From Pogonophryne albipinna (taxonomy: Eukaryota > Chordata > Actinopteri > Perciformes > Artedidraconidae): a stretch of 64,000 nucleotides of DNA. Position numbers and translations under genes: made by a program. The stretch is taken from contig CM053256.1 in assembly GCA_028583405.1 (NCBI GenBank), positions 13,567,087 through 13,631,086 of the forward strand. Direction: 5' to 3'. Of this stretch, positions 50,038-61,160 are shown one piece after another; position 1 is the first letter of the stretch; each line of letters starts with the position of its first letter. Below the pieces are notes generated by a model that worked only from the letters and a program-made list of their open reading frames with translations, was not told the origin of the DNA and did not search any database.

Positions 50038-51424
50038 GGTTTAATCCACTCTGCCGAACCTGTTGTAATCACTCCAAAGTCTACGTACCGTCCCAACCAA
50101 CCCCAGTACCCATTAAAAACGTGAAGCCATTGATGGCATTCGTCCAGTTTTTACCTCCCTGCTTAAACAAGGGGTGATTATTGCATGTAATAATTCTCCA
50201 GTCCGCACTCCTGTTTTTCCGGTTAAAAAGATCCGGGACAAACCCCCTGACGAATGGAGATTTGTGCAGGATTTACGAGCTGTAAATGAAGCCGTAAATG
50301 CACGCGCGCCGCTCGTTCCAAATCCTTATCTCATTCTCTCTCAGGTTCCAGCCTCTGCAGCATTTTTCACTGTTGTCGACCTCTCAAATGCATTTTTCAG
50401 TGTCCCTGTACACAAAGACAGTCAATTTTGGTTCGCATTTGAATATGATGGTAAGCCATACACATTCGCACGTTTGTGTCAAGGCTACTGCGAATCTCCC
50501 ACTGTGTACAACCAAGCATTGTGTAAAAGTTTGGCCTCTCTCCAAGTTTCCAAAGGTACGGCTCTCATACAATATGTTGATGACCTCATGATTTGCGCAC
50601 CCACAGCAGAACAGTGTGAAGCTGATACCATTTCCTTGTTAAAACACCTCACAGCCGAGGGCCACAAGGCCAGTTTGTCTAAACTTACATTTCTGGGTCA
50701 CATGATTTCAGGAGAGGGAAAAACGCTTTCAGATAAGCGTATTGCATCATTGGCTGCTCTGCCAAAACCTGTCACTAAGCGACAGATTATGTCATTTTTG
50801 GGTATGTGTTCATACTGCAGGCCATTCATTCCTAACTATTCTCCGCTCGAACAACCACTCCGTACAATCACGCATGTCACCGGTTTGAAACCTGCAGATC
50901 GCCTTATATGGACACCGGAAGCCGACGAAGCCTTCATTAACATGAAGCTGGCTCTCCAATCCCCGCCGACACTAGGTATACCTGATTCTACCAAGCCTTT
51001 TACACAGGCAGTGGATGAACGCGATGGGTGTATGACCTCAGTTCTCCTTAAAGATCATGGGGGAAAACAGAGGCCTGTTGCCTATTTCTCCTCCAAGCTA
51101 GACCCTGTAGCTGCTGGACTGCCAAAATGTCTCTGTGCAGTTGCTGCAGCTGAAAAAGCTCTCAACTCCTCACGTGACATTGTAGGTTATGTACCTTTAA
51201 CATTGTTGGTTCCACATGCTGTTTCTCTCATCCTCTGTGAACAGAGAACATCACACCTCTCTGCTGCACGTTATTTTAGGTATCACACATGCCTGTTAAA
51301 CATGCCTAATGTTGAAGTCAAACAATGTACCACTGTACGCATCTCTTATGCCTACCAGAAGACGGTGACGAACACGACTGTGTTGCCGAGCTTCTTATTG
51401 TATGTACTCCCAGACCTGACTTAA
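50038..51424 (+). pseudogene. ERV-A reverse transcriptase
   Basis: Resumes after the hAT with GLIHSAEPVVITPKSTYRPN; a frame change near 50120 leads to a long open stretch from 50174. Motifs in order: FPVKKI.DKPPDEWRFVQDL, FTVVDLSNAFFSVPV (motif A Asp), LCQGYCESPTVYNQAL and YVDDLMI (motif C). The connection region with SFLGMCSYCRPFIPNYSPLE follows. It copied viral RNA into DNA. The stretch is open for about 400 codons although its neighbours are broken. It ends out of frame with the RNase H. Confidence 0.85.
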
Positions 51425-51859
51425 AAGATGTACCCCTGACCAACCCTGACCTGATTTTGTATGTTGAAGGGTCCGCCTCTCGTGACCCTGTGGGTACTAA
51501 TCGGGTGGGTTTCTCTGTTGTTTCAGATTCTGCTGTTCTCTGTTCCGGACCGCTCCCATGCCACCTCTCAGCACAAGCAGCAGAGCTCGTAGCACTCACT
51601 GAGGCCTGCACTTTTGCAAAAGGCAAAATCTTTAACTATCTACACTGACTCACGTTATGCTTTCGGGCTAGTACATGATTTTGGCGCTATTTGGAAGTGT
51701 AGACAATTTTTTAAATCTGATGGAAAGCCAGTACTTAACCATGTCCTAGTTGCAGGCTTATTGGACGCCATTCTGCTCCCGTCTGAAGTTGCAGTATGTA
51801 AATGCTCTGCACACACCAGCAACACTGACCCCGTCTCATTAGGAAATGTGCTAAATTGA
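51400..51859 (+). pseudogene. ERV-A RNase H domain
   Basis: The frame reads LILYVEGSASRDPVGTNRVG, then SAQAAELVALTEAC and, after a frame change near 51640, TDSRYAFGLVHDFG. This is the RNase H order. The first catalytic position is Glu where Asp is usual (YVEGS for YVDGS). A frame change and an early stop (TGA before 51860) mark it as inactive. Confidence 0.75.
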
Positions 51860-52168
51860 CACATGGGTTAGACCATGTGTCAAAAGGGGGGATGTAGGCC
51901 ATTAATCAACATTGATACACAAAGGGGTTCACAGTAACTGCTCAGAAGCATTGAGGGTAAGAAACACTGTCTTGTAATCGTTTGACATGTGGTCCAAATG
52001 GGTTGAAGCATTTCCGGTAAACGCACAAACAGCAAATGCTGTGGCTAAAGCTTTACTAAGGGAAATTATTCCTAGATGGGGGATACTAACAGATATTGTT
52101 CTAAACTGTATTAAAGTAAACATATATTAACATGTAAACATGTATTAACATTTAACCTATGGTTAAAA

Positions 52169-53467
52169 TTGGTTGCTGGGACTGCTCACGAACAAATGGT
52201 AGGGGATTGCGCGACCGCTCGTCCCCACTTGATAACTGACCCAGCTCCTCTCTTCCCTTCAAATACCTGGGGTTACAACTGTATGTTAAAACGTACCCAA
52301 ATGGCTAGCCCATCAAACTGTACAACATTAGCCAGCCTTTTCCCACCGATTGATAATGGCACGAAAACAGGACCCTTTACTCCAAGAAAAGGCAGAGGGG
52401 GATACACTCGTTTCGAATTAACCAGCGCCTCCCCTAAATTTAATCTGGGTGATGTTTCCTCTGACTGGTGCAACAGCACTCTAGCAGGTAATATGGTAGG
52501 TCAGTGGGCCAGGGGTGGGCTTTACTATTATTGTGGCGGCCGACGGTTGTATACCAGAATTCCGGAAGCATCAATAGGACTTTGTGCAATGACCCGCCTC
52601 CATACCCCTTTGACATTACTAGGTGATAGGTTAATTCCCCTCGATGCGAAACACGTCTCGAACGGTCAGTTAGCCAACTGACGGCGAAGACACGTCTTAA
52701 ACAAAAGAGACGCAGAGGTCAACTTTGACCTTTCCAGTAACTCCCCTACTTACATTGACTCCATAGGAATCCCTCGGGGGGTCCCTAATGAGTACAAATT
52801 AGCTGACCAGATCGCGGCAGGGTTCGAAAATATTCCTATCATTTCAGCTATTCTTCCCATTACCCCTAACAAAAATGTAGACAGGATTAACTTTGTACAT
52901 TACAATGTCCTCCGTTTAGCAAACCTCACTAGGGACGCAGTAGAAGGCCTAGCTGAACAGTTAGGGCCTACCTCCCTTATGGCTGTACAAAATAGAATGG
53001 CGTTGGATATGCTTCTGGCGGAGAAAGGGGGTGTTTGCGCAATGTTCGGTGATATGTGCTGCACGTTTATTCCCAACAACACGGCGCCTGGCGGTTCCGT
53101 GACTAAAGCCTTAGAGGGTCTACGCACCCTATCTAAAACCATGCATGAACAATCAGGGATCAACAATCCTATGGAGGAATGGATGACAAACATGTTTGGT
53201 AAATGGAAAGGTTTAATAATGTCTCTTCTAATGTCTGTGGCTACTTTTATTGCCATTTTGGTGACATGTGGTTGTTGTTGTGTGCCTTGTATCCGCTCAT
53301 TGTGTGTTAGACACATCAGTTCCACCATTGAGGGAAAAGCTGCCCCTTCCCCTTCGTACCAAATGCCCTTGTTGGCTTACGCGTCGGAGGGGGAAGAGCA
53401 CGATGACACGATTTTTTTAACATATTTTGGTCTCCCTCCAGAAGTTGTTATGGTGGACTGTTCCTAA
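52169..53467 (+). pseudogene. ERV-B envelope gene, broken
   Basis: The surface-unit end shows YYYCGGRRLYTRIPEASIGL and the transmembrane unit shows CAMFGDMCC, a CX6CC motif as in gamma-type envelopes, preceded by a heptad-like stretch. A hydrophobic membrane segment (near 53205-53280) and a Cys-rich cytoplasmic start follow. The frame is interrupted by a TGA at 52679-52681 and lacks the surface-unit N-terminus and signal peptide. Related to fish endogenous retrovirus envelopes; not functional as it stands. Confidence 0.8.
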
Positions 53468-53615
53468 AGGTTTAAAGTGCTCTAAATCCCAGCTTCTGAT
53501 GGATTTATATAAATGCTGGGGGACAGACACAGTAGAAAAGAATGACAGTGGTTATGTTTCAAATGCTGTGTATAAGTTGATCTCTTAAGGTGAGATCAAA
53601 AGGGGGATTAAAGTT

Positions 53616-54400
53616 AACAGATATTGTTCTAAACAGTATTAAAGTAAACATGTATTATTTTAATCTATATTGAAGTGAACATGTATTATTTTAATCTATA
53701 TTGAAGTGAACATGTATTATTTGGGACTGTTTTCAAGTAATCCTATATATAACCTTCTTACTTACACTCACTGACCCAGATACCAGCACACACACATATT
53801 CTTTTCAAGGTTCTTTCTGGGGCCAATATAATCTCAGGCACTAATATATCTGTGTACAATGTTTGATTGTCTGGGAAAGAATAATTTGTGTGAAATATTC
53901 CTTGGGAAAGTAAAGGAGTGAATTCAGGTGCAAGATAAAGATTGACTCTGTCCTTGTTTACTTCCGAAGCTCTCACGCTCTGTTCAGAAGTAAAATACTT
54001 TTTCCCAGAACTCTGATTCGCTGTATTGGGCCCGACGAGAAGTGAATCCAATCAGTAAGAACACCTAGGGGAGTGAGCAACCGACACAACTCCTCCCCAC
54101 GGACTCTCTGATTCGCTTAGGAGTGAAATAGACCAATTAGAGATTTGGGGGGGCAGAGAAACCGACACAACTCTGCCCCCAAATACGTCTATGTATACTG
54201 ATGTTTATTCATGCACGATGCCCCCTGTTTCTGACTGGTTGGTCCCGATATCTGTATCGCACAGCAGTAGAACTGGGAGTCCAGAGTACTCTGTAACTTG
54301 TATTGGTGTTTTTTACCATTAAAATCAAATTATTGTTATAACTTTTATTCCGGTGTTTTGAACTCCTTCTTTTATTAATCTGACCAGGCTCATCTAACGG
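53616..54400 (+). repeat. ERV-B 3' LTR
   Basis: Begins after the polypurine tract and includes a 31-bp unit (GAACATGTATTATTTTAATC...) repeated just over twice at 53652-53722, a TATATAA near 53745, and ATTAAA near 54318. It ends before the integrase sequence DNGSHF of ERV-A. The right border is approximate. Confidence 0.55.
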
Positions 54401-55109
54401 ACGGCGCGACAATGGTTCACATTTTGCTAATGAGGCCATTGCACAGATAGGAGAATACCTTGGCATGGACATCAGAAAGCATTGTGCTTACCATCCACAG
54501 AGTGGTGGTGCGGTGGAAAGAGTGAACGGTACAATCAAAAACAAGCTAGCAAAATGCTGCGCAGACACAGGTTTATCCTGGACACAAGCCCTGCCCATTG
54601 TGCTGATGTACATGAGGTTGCGGAAACGAACACGGAGTCAACTCAGCCCTTTTGAGATCCTTTTTGCAGCTCCTCCACAGATTGGGATCAAGGCGCCAGG
54701 ATGTCCTCTCCCCTCCACAACTTTGTGTGAGGATGCTATGTTGTCATATTGTGTTAACCTGTCATCCAATTTAGCAGATATTAGACGCCAGGTAGCGGCA
54801 GCTCTACCTACCCCTGCTACTAGTCCACTCCACCGTATCCAACCAGGCGACTTCGTGCTGGTCAAGGACTTCCGGAGAAAGAGCTGGAAATCCAACCGTT
54901 GGCAAGGTCCCTACCAGGTGCTTCTCGTCACCCAGACAGCGGTCAAGGTTGCCGAGAGAGCCACGTGGGTCCACGCCAGCCACTGCAAAGCTGTCATCTC
55001 CGCCCCAGTCTAGCCGGTCCAGCAGAAACGGACGACGACAAGTGACGTGCCAAGTCACCACCAACACCACACACGCAGTACATACACCCTAGTACCACAC
55101 ACAAGAATC

Positions 55110-55752
55110 ATGGGCGACGGCCAGCTGTGTTTTTTTTGTTGTTTTTTTGGTCATGAAGGCACAGGCTCAGTCAGACTAGACACATCCACTAAGGAGACGA
55201 CGACGACACCAAGAACATAAACTTTGTGCCTGATCACTGGCGAGTGATTGAAGATGGAGCCCCTCGGACAAGAATTAGCAAACGCCCACCTGGACTAGAA
55301 ACATGCTAATGCAACATCAATTTGCTCCAGACATCCTGTTTGCCTCAAGGGGGGGCCTATGTCACGTTATCGGAGACTCTTGTTGCACATACATTCCAGA
55401 CATATCAGAGAACATGACTCGCACCATAAAACACCTTAACACACTTCTGGCAGACATGAAGGCTGACAACGTGGACTACCACCCTGTAGGCTGGGACTGG
55501 TGGTCCTGGCTCACATCGGGAGGGTGGGAAGGCTGGCTGGCCAGAATAGTCATGCCACTCCTCACCATCATAGCCTTGCTCTTCTGCTGTACATGCTGTG
55601 TAGTTCCCCTCATGAAGAAATGTTTTTCTAGTATGATCTCCTCTGCATTTGTACAATACACCGCTCTCCCTCAAACCACTGACAAAGTTACGGCCAACCC
55701 AGATTCAGCCCCCACTGATTCCGATACTGAAGAGTCGGACACCGAACTGTAA
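55110..55752 (+). pseudogene. ERV-A envelope remnant
   Basis: A start-like ATG at 55110 opens a short frame that ends in TAA near 55218. The transmembrane unit follows in another frame (55303-55752): CHVIGDSCC (CX6CC), a tryptophan-rich stretch GWDWWSWLTSGGWEGWL before a membrane segment (MPLLTIIALLFCCTCCVVPL) and a Ser/Asp/Glu-rich tail. Nearly all of the surface unit is deleted. It differs clearly from the ERV-B envelope, so two virus types are present. Confidence 0.75.
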
Positions 55753-55953
55753 AATTGTGTGTAAAATTGCCATTCCCTCGTTTCAGTATTCTTTTGTTTT
55801 CCACATACGGAGTCTGTCCTCCACAAAAACAGCCACTTTCCATGATATGTTTATGATGCGTTTACTTAAAACAGCGATGGAGTGTATTCATTGATGTGTT
55901 ATATCAGTCTATCCTGTCATTTGTTTTATTTTCTTGATTGATCAAATATGATC

Positions 55954-55964
55954 AAAAGGGGGGG
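55954..55964 (+). other. ERV-A polypurine tract
   Basis: AAAAGGGGGGG followed by AA and the 3' LTR start TGTAGTGG at 55967. It primes plus-strand synthesis in retroviruses. Confidence 0.8.
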
Positions 55965-55966
55965 AA

Positions 55967-57884
55967 TGTAGTGGTAATTTCTTATGTTACCTTATATGCT
56001 AAAACCAAATGCTTCTAAAAGCATTGTCCAACACTACTGTACCATTTCTTGATATGTGCTGTTTTCTCTGCATACTCTAATGAGGATTATTATTCTCAAG
56101 CGCTTCAAGGCCACAGAGCTGATTTGGCAGACTATGTTGAAACTACTCCTCTTCACACAAAGTTTGAACTTCCATATGCTGATAACAGGGGCGGACTGGG
56201 ACACAAATTCAGCCCGGGATGTTCAGACGCACCGGCCCACACACCAGGCCGCCGCTCACGCATGCGGGCCACCCTTGTAGCCTACAGATAAATGATACAT
56301 CTACTATGCTCATATACTGTATACTGTTATTGCTAGATTCCCCAGAGTCAAGCCATAACATAAAAGAGATGGACAACAGGAGTAAGGTGCAAAATGAAAC
56401 CTTCCTTTAATTAAGGTTTCTTAAAAATGTCCGTGTGAAGTGTGTCAAAGTGGCTGACTGTAGGAGTCAGTAACGTGAATGTACAATTGGGATTAAGGAC
56501 AAAGTACAGCAAATGGGTATAGTCAAAAATGGTTGCCTGTGCCTGGCTGTAAACAAAAAGAAGTGCCAATGCACATGCAGCTCAGATATTCAATCAATGC
56601 CATGTGGTCTAACCAACAAATGATTCTAATAGTCATTATGAGAGCACTTGTCCAGTATTAAATAACCAACTTCAAGGAATACAATATCATGCACAGTAAT
56701 GTCAATCACTTAAATGAATGCAATAGTGAATTGGCCACACATCTCTGTGTCCTTATTATTGAATATTAATATTATTGAATATTAATATTATTTAATATAA
56801 TTATTTAAAATTATAATATTAATATTATATAATTTAACTTGGAATATCATGAGCATATGACTCTATCCTAATGCATCTAACTGTATGCACAATATAATAG
56901 TCTGGCCAGCCCTGCAGCCCGTTCTAGGTTCTGATTGGCTCTCTAGGTTGGCATTCTAGCTTCTGACTGGCTGTCCAGGTTGTCAATCACAGCCGTGGGC
57001 ATATTATACTAGCCGTAACATCGCTAAACTTTTTTCTTGACGGTTTTCTCTGTCAACTAATACTATTGCTAACAGTAACATAAATTAACACAGCCCTGCA
57101 CACTGCACCTGCTGTCATTATATGCCGGGTCTGTGGTTCATCATCTTCCTTTTCATTCTCCTCCTTATTACTGCGACTGGGAGCGGGAGCCCTTCTACTA
57201 AACAGCTCTGTGATTTTCGAAAATGTTCCAGCATCTTCGTGTAGCAATTTTCGTTTTTTCCTTCTGGCTTTTTCAGCCCCACCCTTTCTTTTTTTACTGT
57301 TCTCCATCTTGTCTTTCTCAATTTCGCTAGCTAACTTACTGATCAATCATCAAACGAAGCTAGGGAGCTTGTCTGATGAGTGGACCTCTGACGCGGGCCT
57401 CGCCCTCTTTCCAATTGGAAGAGACGACTCATCTCTCCCGGCCAACCCCTTCAGTTCATATTAGCCTACTTTCGAAAACATAAGATTGACAAGTTTGACA
57501 ACCTATCAATAGCCCCGTTTATATGGAATGCTTTTCCGATCGTATCCGATCACTAAATAAAGCGATCCACGTTCACTCGTATACATGGGCCAAGCATTAA
57601 GCTGATTACAATTTCACCTGTACCGAAGTGGGCCGCGTCGAGTGGTCCGACCGGCCCACTTCGGTACCGGGCTACCGGCCCATCGGGATTCGTGCCGAAC
57701 GTCCCGATGGCCAGTCCGCCCCTGGCTGATAACCGTTATACTTTCTGCAGCTCAAGGACACTGTGTCTAATAGCAATATGAGACATCCGTGTGAAAGCAG
57801 ATTTCTGAGGCGTTCCGCCATGCTACACAAAACTCTGTCTGCCCGCCCTATCTTGTATAAGCTTTGCTATTCTGTGACTATTGC
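55967..57884 (+). repeat. ERV-A 3' LTR with a hAT inside, right end lost
   Basis: Matches the 5' LTR from TGTAGTGGTAATTTC on. A hAT is inserted at 56186-57724, and the LTR stops at 57884 where another hAT begins (CAGGGCCGCC). The missing part corresponds to the TGTGCACACTCCTGCAG region and the polyadenylation signal of the 5' LTR. Confidence 0.85.
56186..57724. mobile_element. hAT element in the 3' LTR, termini CAGGGGCGGACTGG
   Basis: Ends CAGGGGCGGACTGGGACACA and CCAGTCCGCCCCTG are inverted, with a perfect duplication GCTGATAA (56178-56185 and 57725-57732). GGCCCAC/GTGGGCC repeats flank both ends. Its minus strand at 57346-57053 gives a short Lys/Glu-rich frame (ENSKKRKGGAEKARRKKRK) that resembles a hAT transposase N-terminus, but nothing follows. 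Confidence 0.8.
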
Positions 57885-58568
57885 CAGGGCCGCCTTAATG
57901 CACGGGCTGACCTGGGCTGAAGCCCAGGGGCCTACGGAGATCAGGGGCCTATCATGAGCCAACAAAAAAAATTCAAACATTTTTTTTTTTATTTCGGGTG
58001 TTTTTTTTAAATTTTAAATAAACAAAGTCTTGGCTTTCAGAATATGAAACTTTATTTCCAAAATCACACGATAAATACATTTTCGAAGCTTGTAAAGGGA
58101 AGATTACAGCTCTCCCTCGCCACTCTGCTCTTCCACAGCGCCGCTTCCCCTCCCTCCGCTGAAATTATGAATGTAAGGCATATAGTAATCATAGATAACA
58201 CGGCAGGGTCCGTTACAGTTTGTTTTCATCTGATTTCAAATAAACAAAGTCTTGGCTTTCAGAATATTAAACTTGTTTCGGCAAATTCAGATGATAAACA
58301 CAACTTTGAAGCTTGTGACGGCATAATTACAAGCGGAGAACGGAGTAACTTGACTTCACAGCAGGCATAACAACAGCCGGTATTTCCAACCCAGTCTCAT
58401 AAAAAAACGTGTAATAACTACGTTGGTCCACAACGTAGGACGTAGTATTTCTACAAAAACGCCTCTGAAATTGTAAGAGCCCTACGTTTTTTTTCACCAT
58501 TCATTCCAATGGCTGGCGTCTATGTCACGTGATCTTCACATTTCTCCCTTTGTTTTATTCTCGGTGTA

Positions 58569-58807
58569 AAATGCCTATTTTAAAGTTAGTTTGGCCATTA
58601 AAATGTGTTTTGATGTCATTTGATGCGAGAAATATGAGTTGTTATTTCAGATTATGTGTGCAGTGGATGTACATGATCTTTAGTTTGCTAGTTATTACGA
58701 AGATTACTTCAGGAAATTGTGTCGATACAAGGTTTTCATTGTTACCAAGGTGGTTGCTAGGGACGCTGCTTTCGATATTATTTCTGTTATGTTGTGTAAC
58801 AGTTTAA
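58569..58807 (+). other. Open frame conserved in both inverted-repeat arms
   Basis: The frame reads KMPILKLVWPLKCVLMSFDA, then two hydrophobic stretches (WMYMIFSLLVITKI and LLGTLLSILFLLCCVTV). The reverse arm (62193-61955) has the same frame with about five changes in 79 residues and no stop. No family is recognised. It may be chance in a young repeat. Confidence 0.3.
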
Positions 58808-59268
58808 TGGTGTAATCTTTATTGCTAGTGTTGGTCCACAGCGCAAACGTATTAGTTTAACAAAATCCGCATCTAAAATTGTGGCATAGATACGTTATTT
58901 CCCCCTGTGCAATTCCAGTCTCCCATCTCACATCACATCGTCATTAACAAATACCGGAAACAGACCGAAAACACTTTATTCCGAGTGTGCTTGCTTTTCT
59001 CTTTGAAAGTCATCACATAACGGCATTGTAATACACGGTTCGGCTGCATTAAATATTACATATCTGCCATAGTTCTCTATTTATAGAGCCCTGCTCAGAA
59101 GACTTCTAGACAAACATGAGGAACTGTCGCCAACACTGAAAACGTGACATGGATCATAAATATATCAGCCATTAAACAACATCTTACATTTCTTTTCACA
59201 CAATACGTCTCCTTGCAGTATCAACACTAATTTGGCTGACTTTTATATTTGATCCAATTGGTAGATAG

Positions 59269-60519
59269 CAGAGGTGGGACCAAGTCATTGTTTTGCAAGT
59301 CCGAGTCAAGTCTCAAGTCTTTGCGCTCAAGTCCGAGTCAAGTCTCAAGTCAGGATGGGCAAGTTCAAGTCAAGTCCAAGTCCTAAACTTTGACAAAACG
59401 AGTCATAAACAAGTCATATGTGTTTTTCACCAAATGTAATGACATCGATCAACAGAATAATACTTAATAATCAAACTGCTCTTTATTAGTCACATTAATA
59501 ATTGAATAATCCATTTCCTCTCTGCTGGTAAAGTAACGTATTTTATTTTAAGAGGGATCAGTAAGGTAAGGCTACCGTGACGGTTTGATTCAGAAGGAGT
59601 TTAATGTATACGATCCCTGATGTTGAGGTAACCAGAATGTTTATTTCCACTGTGTACAACATGTTATAAGGGACCCACAATCTATCTCTATGCCAGGGAT
59701 AATGTGCAGCGAGGCGTCTCTATGGGGAAGAGAACACCTGCATCTAGATCCCTCTGCAGGTGGTACTTTAACTATATTTTGATGCTAATACTTTTGTACT
59801 TTTACTTGTAACATTTTGAATGCAGGACTTTTTATTGTAACCGAGTATTCCTACACTCTGGTACTTTTGTACTCAAGTACAAGATCTGAACTTCTCCCAC
59901 CTCTGACAGTAAATCCTGAGTGGTTACCAAAATAAAGGTAACCAAAAAAGGTTATTTTCATTTTACAAATCCTGCACTCAGCTTTGCTTTCTCCAATATC
60001 ATTGAAAAGCAGCCAGATGCTGCTTCTTTTTTCGGTTTTCGCAAATTTCTTGACTTTTTCCGACGCACTTGCATTTAAATCCGTCTCCCCGTCGCTCTGT
60101 GCAGCTGGCCCGTACCACTACACCTGCTGTGCCCCCCACCCTTCTTTCACATAATGGTATGATCCTAGTGTGTCCTCGCATATGATTGGCCGCATGGTAG
60201 CCCAGCTAAATAAAGTCCCGCCCCTGCCTGCAAGGATTCTCAGCAAGAGTAGGAGCGGCTGGAGATTCTGCTCTCCCCGACGGGAGTCTGCTCTTCTAGC
60301 GGCAGCTCGCGATCGGCGTTTTGGAGACCTCTGAATTAAATGATCAAGTCACCTCAAGTCAGAAGGCTCAAGTCCAAGTCAAGTCCCGAGTCATTGGTGT
60401 TCAAGTCCAAGTCGAGTCGCAAGTGTTTTGTGATTTTGTCAAGTCGAGTCTCAAGTCATCAAATTGGTGACTCGAGTCTGACTCGAGTCCAAGTCATGTG
60501 ACTCGAGTCCACACCTCTG
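59269..60519. mobile_element. hAT element, termini CAGAGGTGGGACCAAGTC
   Basis: Ends CAGAGGTGGGACCAAGTCA and GACTCGAGTCCACACCTCTG are inverted; the duplication GTAGATAG is perfect (59261-59268 and 60520-60527). Both subterminal regions are packed with CAAGTC/GAGTC repeats. Inside, about 59762-59908 is the reversed end of the AGTACTCAGAT hAT family seen at 15959. No transposase is present. Confidence 0.85.
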
Positions 60520-61089
60520 GTAGATAGGCTGTATTTACACCATAAAGGTGCACAGCTGATATAAAGGGACACCTAGTGGTTAAAGCATGTTATTGAATTT
60601 CATTATTTTTATTATTAGATATTAATAGGATCCCTATAAAGTATATTCATTACTCGTTATTCTCTACTAATAGGTAATTTATGACTGTATATAATGACTA
60701 TTTTGCACATCCCTTTCTAGATTTCAAGATTTTCTAAGGTTTATTGACATATCATATACACAAACGGTGTAGTTATACAATGAATGAAAAACGTTGTGTA
60801 TACCTCCAGCAATGTTAACTATGTTGAAGCACTTATTTTAACTGATATTATACATATGTATTATACTCTTATATAAGATGTATGTAGATAGTATAAGAAA
60901 TGTGCAGAATACGACAGTTTAATGGTGGAGGTACACACATATTGATAGATGTCTTGTTCCAAAGTTTTTCATCTCCGGCCTTGTCAGGTATTGAACAATC
61001 AATAAATAAAGAACACAGAATTATTAAATATAAAACACAGAATGTGTGTGATTATACTAAATGATTTACAAATAAACACCACTGCATAT

Positions 61090-61160
61090 GTACAACTGTT
61101 ACACATGCTGATGTAACACAAATGTTTCCAACTTGGGATCAATAAAGTATATCTTATCTT
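61090..61160 (+). repeat. LINE 3' tail
   Basis: GGGATCAATAAAGTATATCT followed by TATCTT is a common 3' end of fish LINEs with short tail repeats. Only the end is present and no coding part was recognised beside it. The flanking 60528-61089 and 61161-61828 hold nothing else recognised. Confidence 0.45.

Larger units (their letters stand above)
52087..54407 (+). mobile_element. Second retrovirus ERV-B, internally deleted
   Basis: A short LTR-like piece (TAACAGATATTGTTCTAAAC, from 52087) is followed directly by env, a polypurine tract (AAAAGGGGGATT, from 53599) and a full-length-looking 3' LTR with the same start (53616). Gag and pol are absent. The borders and target duplication are unclear: both TAACAGATATTG copies follow a GGGGGAT run, which may be chance. 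Confidence 0.65.
51985..55013 (+). pseudogene. ERV-A integrase, split by ERV-B
   Basis: The left part (51985-52090) reads DMWSKWVEAFPVNAQTANAV, with the first catalytic Asp of the integrase core. The right part resumes at about 54406 with DNGSHFANEAIAQIGEYLGM (second Asp) and HPQSGGAVERVNGTIKNKL (catalytic Glu). The C-terminal domain shows GDFVLVKDFR and WQGPYQVLLVTQTAVKV, the GPY/F type. The zinc-binding N-terminus is lost or degraded. ERV-B lies in the gap. Confidence 0.8.
40859..57884 (+). mobile_element. Endogenous retrovirus ERV-A, degraded provirus
   Basis: LTRs beginning TGTAGTGG at 40859 and 55967, a tRNA-Leu-like primer site, a polypurine tract, and gag, protease, RT, RNase H, integrase and env remnants in retroviral order. 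Env with CX6CC, a single CCHC knuckle and a GPY-type integrase end suggest a gamma/epsilon-like (ERV1) fish retrovirus. Stops, frameshifts, a large env deletion and at least seven insertions show it is an old, inactive copy. Confidence 0.9.

Noticed and set aside
52169..53467. ERV-B env as a domesticated, syncytin-like gene
   Set aside because: An internal stop, no signal peptide and no start region are present, so co-option is not supported here.
57053..57346. Lys/Glu-rich 97-residue minus-strand frame as a host gene
   Set aside because: It lies inside a hAT with perfect duplications and resembles only a transposase N-terminal basic region; no further exons are seen.
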